Positions 23,446 through 33,900 of a DNA stretch of 64,000 bases are shown one piece after another; position 1 is the stretch's first letter, and every line of letters begins with the position of its first letter. A program made the position numbers and the translations under genes. The notes under the pieces are model-generated. The model saw only the letters and a program-made list of their open reading frames with translations, had not been told where the DNA came from and did no database searches. This stretch comes from Oxyruncus cristatus (lineage: Eukaryota > Chordata > Aves > Passeriformes > Cotingidae), in assembly GCA_013399855.1 (NCBI GenBank), contig VXAY01002887.1:131981-195980 (forward strand). Direction: 5' to 3'.

Positions 23446-26400
23446 TATTGCAGTGAGAGTGTTCTCTTGGATCATATGCTGTCTTAGAGCTGCTTTTTGA
23501 AATTTCACTGAGGTTTCTGCCAGCTTGTATAGTGTTAAGTATATGTCACATTGACAGATTTATTTTTTTTTCTGGCTTTCAACTACTATGAAGAAAAGAG
23601 TTTGAACTTCAAATTGTGCAAAAAAACCTGAGACAGATCAGTGCATGTAGCAGTAAATAATAATTTTAAACACTGCTGTAATGCAAAAGTTGTAATGGTC
23701 CCATTCAAGCACAGAATTTGCATGTAATTACTTCAGCACTGGTTTGGGTTTCTCCAGGTCACCAAAGCCATCATTTCAACTTTATATATGTATGTGATAT
23801 GTTCCTGCTAAAGTTAAATCAGCTTTTTAGATATGACTGTGCCAAACATCCTAAAATGTTTTCAGTGAAATCAGTGAAGATATGCCGTGATACTTTTGCC
23901 ATCTGGGTCTAAGAAGTCATTTCTGAAAACGATACTTATCTGGCTGAATCACAATGATCCATGTATAGTAAGACTGAAAATATCTGGATGTTCTCACATT
24001 TTTATTTCCAAATTTAGGGAGAGCTTATCAGGAGTGCCTAATTGTATCACTCTTTATAGTGGAGAATGAGAGCTGAACCTCAACATGGAATATGTAGTTA
24101 GTACTTTTAGTTTTGATCTCATGTGCTTCTGAAGACATCAATCTTAAATGATTTTTTTAAAAATAGTATTTATCACTTAAAAGAGTATAAGCAGACTATA
24201 GTATATCTATTTAGGTGAAAAGTGATAACTTCTAATTATATATCTGAAGTTTCTAATTTCAGATAATTAGAAATGGAATGCTTAGAAATTACCAGCTTAT
24301 AGTATAATGAACTAATGGTCAGGCATGCAATGATTTGGAGAGCTGTGAATATTGAGATTACAGTGTTCAGGGGCTTTACTGTAAATTAATGCTTGTGTTT
24401 CTTTCAATTTAATAATTCAGCTTCTCTTTTTTAAACTTCTTTTTTTCCTCAGAGAAAGCAGTCTTTGGGATAAGAATACTTCAGAGGTTGTTTCTGACTT
24501 CATTTTTTGACTTCATTTATTTAAAAATTGAAATCTATTTGTTCATCTATTAAGGTTATTTGCACAAATTATAAACTTATTGTTTATAATGTTATAAGTT
24601 GTTATTATGGCTATCCACTGTCACAGTTATTTTTCTCAGGCTGCCACATGTAAAGTGTTAGTAGAAAATGTATAGCTCTATAGTAGGATTTAAGCAGCTC
24701 ACAGAACTTTGTTAAAAAGTTTTTCTTTATGCATCAACACCTAGGAAACATTAACACCAAATGCCTTCATACACATACCAGTGGCAGGATATTCTAACTT
24801 TCTAACCATTCCCATAGTGCAATAATTTAATCTTTAAAGAGAGCAAATAACCAGCTTGTAAAGTTAGAAGTCCCAATACTTGATCTGAATATAAGTAAAT
24901 AGTTAAAAATGTTTGTTTTATTCAGAGACTGCTTAACCTATTGTCTCGAAAAATGTTATTCTTTAGGGAAGTGTTCTGTGAAATGGAATATTGAAGCTCT
25001 AGGCTGTGACTTCAGGAATGTCACTCTGTATTAGCATTCGCTTAGCGGTCTTGTGGAAAAACACTGGCTCAGCTGGTTGGCCTGTAACATTGTCTGTTAA
25101 AGCCGTGTTTCAGCAAAGCCTGTAAGTATTTTAAATCCTATTTTTAGTCATGTAAGTGACTCATCTGCCTAAAGTTGGTTGTGCTTGCTTAAGCACTGTG
25201 CAGAGTTGGGCCAGAGAGATACTGACAGGATGAACTTGCTTACACTGCCACACCAGTGTGCTTCTCTCTATCAATAAGTATATCTAAGACTCAAGAGGCC
25301 ATATAAGATTGAGTTTCCATACCCTTTGTGAAGAGTCCGTGGTTAAATCTGCAGATACTGGCTGTCACTATTTCTTTTTGCTGCAGTGATCAACTAACTA
25401 GTGTATTTTTAGTGTTAATTTTATTATGTGCCTGTGTACACGAGTCAGTTGTTGGTTAAACAAGACTCTACCCATGTATTTTTGTGTCTTGTGCTGAGTT
25501 TGTTGGTTGAGGTTTTTTTAAATATCTAATGAAATGAGAATTGGGAGCTTTCTTGAGGTTTTTTTTTCCTTTAGAATGGTTTAAACATTAAAATGAACAG
25601 CCTTTTCTACTCCATTTTTATTATTCTTTTTTACTTTCCTCCCTAAGAAAGAATTACCATGCACTCTTAAACTCTTTCATCTTTATGATTGTTTCTAAAT
25701 GTTCCTGGTTGCGTTAGTTGACAAAGTTTGGATTTTGCCCTGACCCAAAAGCTTAAGTCTTCTGAAATCTTTATTTTTACTTTAGTCCTTCTTTCATTCT
25801 TAGCTTTCCTGGATCATTTGGATAGATAGTGCTTTATAATGTATAGGTTTATAGGGAATTATAAAAAAGAAGCAGGCTTCTATAGTGAGTCTTTTTGGAA
25901 TATTTTTTTAAACATTCTACCTGCTTTACTACTTCTGATGAACTGGAGCCTTTTTTACTTTTTTCTGTAGTAATGGTATGCTGGGAGTCATAGTGATGCA
26001 CAGTGTTTGCTAACTAATGCTCCTGCTACACTTAAGAGAATTTTCAGCCCCTGAAGTGTTGCATTGCTGTGAGTGTGTTTTCTCTCAAGGTTTTTCTACA
26101 GACCAGAGTGAATTCTAGAAGCACAGTTACGCCTTGGACCTTGATGCTCTTTTTCCCACAGATAACGAAATTGGGACCTGCTTACATGGTACTTATTCAC
26201 AACCCACGACCCCTGGCCCCCCTGCTGAATGTAAAGGCAGGCTTTAGTCCTACAGGTATGTCAGCTGACTTGAGGAATGGAAAACTGATGGGACTTAGGC
26301 CCTTAATCCCCTCCCATGGGAGGTCCAGGCAATTAGGGTCAACTAGTCTGTACTAATTGCAGCTGCCAAAAAAATAGAGAGTATAGAGGAAAGTGTGGCA

Positions 26401-26640
26401 ATAATAGAGGGATAAGAACAGCACAATGCTTAGATATGTGCTAGAATTTATCCTTTGTCAATGAAGAACCTATGATGAAAACTTTTTTTGTAGGCTGACT
26501 GGTGGCCAGGATGTTTCTGATAGCTACCTGGTTTAACAGCTAATAGGAGTTAGGGACCTGGTTTACATTGGAGAATTGCATTTCTACCCCATCTTTTTTT
26601 TCAGCAACTCTTTTCCTGTAGCATAGTACAGGAACTGTAA
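23446..26640. other. Convergent interval between PLEKHA3 and TTN; no gene recognised
   Basis: AT-rich sequence without splice-supported ORFs; the longest ORF (26069-26356, +) looks random. It may be intergenic or the distal part of a long PLEKHA3 3'UTR. Overlapping small hairpins occur at 24242-24271. Confidence 0.55.
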
Positions 26641-26649
26641 AAACAGCGT

Positions 26650-26659
26650 AATAAATAAA
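26650..26659 (+). terminator. Candidate distal + strand poly(A) signals (overlapping AATAAATAAA)
   Basis: Two overlapping AATAAA hexamers in plus orientation, only 38 bp before the TTN poly(A) hexamer on the other strand. If used by PLEKHA3, its 3'UTR would be about 5 kb. Confidence 0.35.
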
Positions 26660-26679
26660 GAAGGAGTCACAGATTTTAT

Positions 26680-27653
26680 GGTGCAGAAAGCATGCTTTAT
26701 TTCAAATGAACAATTCTGTCTCAAGGAGGTTCAACAGCTAACAAGCTCTATCACTACATTAGGAGAACTAAAGCAAATTGAAGTGCAGGGCGATATATGA
26801 TGTTGGAGCAACAGTTTGTTTTCAAACTGTGGTTCATTGCTTAGTTGCCCGGAAGCGACTACGGGGTGTCTAATTCTACCACACAAATTCAATCACTGCA
26901 CCCTATGAACCTCCGAGATGGGGTACTGCTGCTGCACTTGAATACCTAAATAGCTTTGTTGATTAAGGGGATGGCCAGGTGATGTTACTTTTTTAAAAGC
27001 TATTCAGGCAGTCAATATGTCAGAAACAGTACACATTGGGTGAACAAAGTGCTGGCCGCTTGCACTTTGTCCAGAAATTGTCAGTCAGGTATGGAAATTA
27101 TGACATAATCAGATCCAATGTAAAACATTAAAGCAATGCTTACAGGAGGGTAATTGCAAACATCACCAATGCCTTACATTTCTGATTCAACATAAATATT
27201 TGTGCATGTATGAAATACTATGCACGGTATCATCTCTTAGGCGTAGGTAATCTTCAACAGGGAGACTCTCTACCTGTTGAGGCATTCTTAGACATCAACA
27301 ATGAGTTGAGGCGCAAAAATTAGTTAAATGTTGAGCAGGGTAGTCATTTGCTAGGAAACTTTCTCCTGCCAACTGTTAGTTCCAAAAGTTACGTTTCAAA
27401 ATGTCATAAAATAAAGGGTACAAAACTTTATAACCGTTAACTTCGGCTATATACAGTATGTACATGTCAGTGAAAAAAGTGTTTTAAATTCTTAGGTCAA
27501 TAATGACTATAAGTCATAATGTATAGCTCTGGACTTTGTCTCATTCAGGTAGGTAAAAAAATATTTTTCTTTTTATATTTACATATCAGATATCTCAGTC
27601 CATATATGAATCACTTGTAAAAAAACAAGTGTAAATAATACATATCGAGCTCT
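26680..27653 (-). other. TTN: TTN 3' untranslated region (inferred)
   Basis: About 970 nt separate the stop codon from the likely poly(A) site. It holds no ORF or repeat that I recognise. Confidence 0.6.
26697..26702 (-). terminator. TTN: TTN poly(A) signal AATAAA (reads TTTATT on +)
   Basis: The first canonical hexamer found downstream of the TTN stop, about 950 nt away on the minus strand. It defines the probable end of the titin mRNA near 26670-26690. Confidence 0.6.
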
Positions 27654-27952
27654 CTAGTGTGATCGAATATTAATATTCACAGTGGCAGAATCGGTACCAA
27701 ATTCATTTCCTAAATTCAGGGTGTAAAGTCCACCGTCGTTCTTCTGGACATCCATGATGATCAGGGTGGTTAGATCTTCACTGGTTTCAATGTGGAATCT
27801 GCCTTGCTGGTCCTGACTGGTTATTTTTCTCCCCCTGCAGTACCATGTTATTTCAGGAGCAGGGTCACCCGAAAAGGCACAGGATAGTGTGAGAACTTTT
27901 CCTTCATCAATGCTGATATCGGATGGGAGAGCTTCAATTTTAGGTGGTACTC
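27654..27952 (-). CDS. TTN: TTN exon w36, terminal Ig domain M10
   Basis: The acceptor is ctgttttatgaag|GAGTACC. The exon begins GVPPKIEALPSDISIDEGK and ends with the stop TAG at 27656-27654 after TVNINIRSH. It is the obscurin/OBSL1-binding C-terminal Ig, mutated in human tibial muscular dystrophy. The Ig core Cys (LSCAF) and Trp (ITWYC) are present. Confidence 0.95.
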
Positions 27953-30900
27953 CTTCATAAAACAGGAGAAGAAATACCAAGTTAGTCTGTTTCCACCAAG
28001 CCATGCAGCAGCTTCACTCTGAGGACTACTTCAGGATAGCTGAAGCACTAACTTTACCAATAATTGTAATGCTCACCTCTCAGACCTGATTTGAGCATTT
28101 TACTAGTTGAACTCTCCAGTTGAGCCATACTAGATTTCCCCATAATACTGCTGGAGCTCATCTCTACAAAGGATTCTTTCATGGAGGACATGCTTTTGGC
28201 AGACATGCTTTCAAATTTCATTTCAGTCATGCTGCTACTGCTGAAACTGCTGAATGAAGCCTCTTGTTTAGAAGAAGCCATTTGAAAGGACTGAGAAGAA
28301 AAACTTTCGTGCATGCTTGCGTCGCCAGTGGTCTTCAATACTACCTCTTTTGGAGGTTCTTCAATTAGAGCTGAGGAGCATTGCAAACATAGAAGGAAAA
28401 AGCAACAACATCACATTAACGAACAAAGTCATGCAGTTCTGTGTGGTTAATTTTACAGAAATGAAGAGGCAGCATACATTGCTTTCAATGGAAAAACTGC
28501 AGTGGAGTATGAAATTGTTTTCAGTCATTTGATTCAAGATGTCCAAGTCACAAACAGTAATTTAGAAAGGAAACAAGTAGGCAATGGAACGTACTGGTAT
28601 GTATGAGCTTGAAGGAAAAACATACATACTTAAGAAAAAAAAGAGGTTATCACACAGTGTTTATTAGAACCATTAGACATTAGAATTAGACACTGAGAAA
28701 CTGAGTGTTCAGTTCATGTTTGTAGAAGTTGTGAAGCATTTTCAAGTTCTTACAAACATGGAATAGTAAAGTCTGTATTTCACTGCAGTGTTCTGTAGTT
28801 ATAAAAGGCAACAGGAAAGCTCAATCACTGCAGCTTTGCTTTAAATCCAGACACAGTCATACAAGCAAATCATAGCCACCCCTTGATGCTAGAAGCTGGG
28901 ATATGGTACAGCCAATAAAATACTAAACCCAGTTCAGTTAAGTTGCCATAAAAAAATTTAATTGCGGAATTTCTTTGTTTATTGGAACAGATTATGCTAG
29001 TAAATGAGGAAACAGTAATTACCAGCACCAAGGTTTTAACGCACTCATCCTAGAATGAATGCTCAAATACTCATAGCTTTCTCTTAACATGCATCTGTTG
29101 ATGTAATAGAGCACCTGTGTGCTCCTCTGCGGGTGTTAAAAAGATTTGTAATGCTGTTTTAGTTCTGTATATATAAAATACAACAGAAAAATGAACTCAT
29201 TAGAATATCTAAGTCAACATTACGAGTAACTTTTATCATAAGTCATTTTAGTAGACACATCACAGCAAGTAGTTGGGATTATTCTGAACACGAGACCTGG
29301 AGAACAAACTTACGGAGTACAGTCAAAGATGCTGTAGCAGAGCACTGCCCATGGTAATTTTTTGCCTTGACCGTGTATTTTCCAGTGTCACTCACTGCTG
29401 CATTTCGAATCTCAAGAGAATATATATTTTTAGAGCGAGTTACTCTGATATGCGATGAAACTGCAATCTAAGGAAGCAAAAAAACCAGTTTGATTAAGAT
29501 CAGTATATGAATAAATCTATTTTTCAAGTAAATATATTAAATCATTACTTACAGGTTGATTGTTCTTCAGCCACTCAATTTCAGGAGAAGGATCCCCAGA
29601 AACTTCACAGGTGAACATCACGTCTTGTCCTTCGTTGACATTTTGAGACTTAGGCTGCATGACGAATGCTGGTTCGTTGGAGCGCTCTTTAGAGAAGGTC
29701 AGAACATACTGGCATTTAATAATGCCTTCGTCAGTTTTACCCTCACAGGTGAGTATACCTTCTTCTTTACTACTGGCTTTTTTGATAGTTAGCGTGTGAT
29801 CACTTCCAGAAACACCGTATCTGTAATCCTCTGAATTTCTCAGCTCCATTCCATTCAGCACCCATTTTACTTCAGAGGCACCAGGAATGTTGGCCTTCAG
29901 TGTCACTTTCTGCCCTTCAGACACTGTCATTTTAGTTGAAGAAGCTTTAATTTCTGCTTTCACTTTTTTGACATCTTCAGTAACAACTGATTTTTGAATG
30001 ACTTCTTGAACTGCAGATTTTTCTTCGGTTGCCACTACTTTTTTCTTTTGGGTAGAAACTGTAAGCAACTCATCTTCTTTCTGAACTGATTTATGAGATT
30101 CAGATACACTTCTTACCTGGGAATGGATATTTTTAAATACTTGGCCAGTAAACTGGAAGTTAGTTTTTGAAACACCTCCTTCCCCCGTAATTTCACAGGT
30201 GTATTCTCCTTTATCGGATTCCATGAGCTCATGGATTTTGAGCTCATAAGTGCCGTCTGCTGAATAATGAAACTTGAAATGATGGTCTTCTTTCAGTTTT
30301 TTACCATCCTTATACCAAGCCACTTCTCTGACACTTAAAACATTACTTTCAACTGCACAGGATAACTTTACCTTATCTCCAAGAGCTTCTGCTTTCAGAT
30401 GCTGTTTTATTTTTGGTGGAGAAGCAGCTGGTAATTGTACTTTCTCTACTGGTACTGTTTTGTCTCCAGGTGGTGACTTAGCTTTTGGGGGACTGCTGAT
30501 GGGTTCAGGAGATTTCACTCGTTTAGGAGACTTAACTGGCTCTGGAGACTTTACACGAGGCTCGGGAGATTTGATCCTTGGAGGTGATGTAATTGTTTTT
30601 TCGGGAATTTTTGTTCTTTGAATGGTCAAAGTAAAATGCGCTTCCTGTCTTCCTTCAGAGTTTTCCACTACAACAGTGTAACTTCCTTCATCTGACATCT
30701 GGACTGAAGAAATTTCAAAGGTAGACTTGTACTGTGTTCGTGTTACTTGGAAGCGCCTCGAAGAAACAATGGGTTGACCTGCATGGAACCATGTTATTGT
30801 TGGTGCTGGTTCACCATCAACATCACAGGAAAATCTCGCAGTCTCCCCTTCAGAGACTGTGATTGATCTTGGCTTTGTAAGGATTGTTGCCGGTAGAGTG

Positions 30901-33900
30901 CTTTTAAATGCCTTGTGTGCAGTCCTTTCTTCCAATGATTTTTCTTCAGCTGCAGTGCGTTTTTCTTCAGAAGCAGCATAGTGTTCATAGGATAAAAGCG
31001 ATTCTCTTGTTGCTGACATTTCTGATTTGACCTCTCTTACTGAGGAACTTGCTTCTGTAGCAGATGCTTTCTTAAATGAGGAGATTGCATATGCCTCTGT
31101 TTTTGTCAAGTCGGGTAAAATTGACCTTGGTACTTCTTCGTCTCTCCTCTGGGAAGAGTATGTAGTGTAATCTCCTCCAGTAACATCTAGTGTTGCATAA
31201 TCAGAACATTCCCCTTTGTAGTTTGTGCATACAGCCCGGTATGTTCCACTGTCATCAATGTGGCAGTCGAGAATCTCCAGAGTTAATACACCACTGGTAT
31301 TAGTAAAGTGTATCTTACTGCTTTCCTGGAGCTCAATGCCATTATGGTACCACTTCACTTCAGCAGTTGGTTTCGACTGGACATTTAGAATGAACCTGGT
31401 ATTGTGGCCACATGGTACCCGGTGTGAACGCATTCTCAGAGTAATGCGAGGGGCATGGTCAAGGGTGAAAGGCTGCTGAGTCAGAACTTCATATTTCCTT
31501 TCCATAGTTTTTTGAGTTTTCAAAGCAGATTTCATGGACTCATATCTAGAAAATATATCAAATCTTGCCATCCTCTCAAACCGTGAGAGAGATCTTTCAC
31601 TAGAAACTGGGCTAGGTGAGCGTGGTCGAGTTCTCTCTGGTGTTGGTGATCTTCTCTCACTTTCCTCAGGAGGTCGTGAGCGAGGTCGAATTAATTCAGA
31701 TACAGGACGCATCAACTCAATGTAAGTTGGAGAAAGGGATCTTCTTCTCCTTAGTAGTCTAGAGGGAGGTGAAAATTCCCTGTGAACATGTTGCACCATT
31801 TCTATTTCTTCTTCTTCTTCTGATGTGATCTCAGTTATTTCTCTTTCCCTCCTTCTCCTGAGTCTACTCTTTTCTTCTTCTGCCATATATTTGAGCTCAC
31901 TCTTGTATTCAGAGAGTCGTTGAGCAGTGCCAACAGGCCGGAGCAATTCTTCATCCTCCCTCTCATCCATTATTCTTTGCTTTTGTTTAGGTGGTCTGTA
32001 GGCAGCCCTGTCATGGCGTTGACGAAGTTCTGCATAGCTTGCACTGGTCTCAGCTTTAGTTGGGATGTGATAACTTGAATACCTCAGCTCTCTTTTTCTT
32101 TCTTCCTCTGAACTGACCTGTGCTCCTGCAGTAGAATACCGAAGGGCAGACAGTTCAAAGCGTGGGGGGCTTCTACTTGGTGGGGAAGCGGAAAAGCCTA
32201 ACTCCAGCTCTTCTTCAAGGCGCAGTCTTTCCTCTTCAGTTCTCTTCATGGCTAAGTAGTCATCTATAGGCATAAGCAATTCCTCATCAGACAAGTCGCC
32301 AAGCGATCGCCTTCTTGGCCTATAGTAATATTCATACTCTGGAGATGGGGTACGCCGACGTGCCGGTCTCACAATTTCAAGATCGTCTTGTGTTAGCTTT
32401 GGTATGCGCCATTTAGGCTTGTACTGGTCAGAAATGCGTGGCAGTGGCATCACGTAAAATTGTTCCCACCTGGAAAGACGGATGCGTTTCTGGCGTTTCT
32501 GAACAGTCCTCTCAAGTTTTCCTGGCATTTCATACTGGTCTCGCAGCCTCTTGTACCACTTCATGTCTGACAGAGGCACAAAGTGTTTAATATTCTGATC
32601 TTCCTCAAGAGCAGCACGTACATGTTTGCGAGGCTCTGGGACCTCGTATGGCATACGAAGTCTTCTCTCCTCCTTCTTTTCTTCTTTCTTAATTTCATAT
32701 TCACCTTTGAGAGTCTTTGAGCTAACAGCTGGTTTATATAAAATAGCAGCTTCTCTGAGAGCCTCTTGTGCAGTTTGTGTCAGTGGCACAGCTTCAACCC
32801 CAGCAAGGATTTCTGCCATTCGTAAGGTCTTGTCAATTTGCCGTTGTACATGCTTCTCCCGCTCTTCTTCCGTCTTGTACTCACGCTTGACATATTTCAA
32901 GCGTTCAACTTTTAGATAAGCCTGACAGCTTGTAGATCCAGCACTGTTAGTAGCAGTAACTCTGTAATAGCCACTGTCTTCTGGTAAAGTATCTCTGATA
33001 TGCAAAGCATAATAATCTAAACCTTCATGAATTATATCAAAGTTGGGACCAAAGGACAGAGGTTGACCATCTTTCTCCCATTTCAGCGTTGGTTTTGGTA
33101 CACCAGATACCCTGATCTCAAAACTGACACTTTGGCCTTCTTGACATTCGGCATTTGCCAGCAGTCTTTTAAACATTGGCCTGAGTGTGGCATCTGCTGG
33201 AGGTGGGTGTGGAATCACAGTCAGCTTAGCTTTGCAGCTGTCTTCACCAAATCTATTGCGTGCCACTATACTGTATTCAGCATCATCCTCTTCAGTGACG
33301 TTATTGATGACTAGTTGATAAAGACCCTTGTCTGATTCAAAAGTATACTTCTTGTCATCATCACCAGGTTTGATTTTCTGGCCTGATTTGAACCATGTTA
33401 AGCGAGGTTCTGGGTGAACTGTTATAGTGACTCCAAACCTGACATTTTCTCCGACGTACGCAGTGCGGTTATACAAAGGCAGAGTAAATTCTGGTGGATG
33501 CTCTAGTAGTCTCATAGTATCAACCCGTCGTTTCACTTTTCTAACGGTTCTGCATCTGTAGTGCTCAGAAATTTCTCTCACACCTTTAACAAAAAGTTCT
33601 GCATAAGAGCTGTCTTCACCATAGTCATTTACCACCTTGCATCTGTAGGTACCATCATCTGATTTAGAAACATCTTTGACATACATGGTTGCCACACCTT
33701 CTTCATATTTGATTTCATATTTCTCATTGTTTTCTAATTGTCTCATGCCAAAGTACCATGTGACTTGTGTGGACTCATCATAGTTTTCAATTGTACATAC
33801 ATATTTGGCATGTCCTCCTTCTTCTGCAACATTATGCTTTATCTGCCCAGCAATGGGCCCAATGTCTATTGGAGCAACTTTGACTTTAGCAACCGTTATG

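Noticed and set aside
26069..26356. 95-codon plus-strand ORF between PLEKHA3 and TTN
   Set aside because: No start context, splice partner or recognisable domain; its length is compatible with chance.
30059..30116. Possible 58-nt intron (GTAAGA...TTACAG) in TTN exon w33
   Set aside because: It is too short for a typical vertebrate intron, removing it would shift the frame, and the segment aligns as coding sequence with human M6 flank residues.
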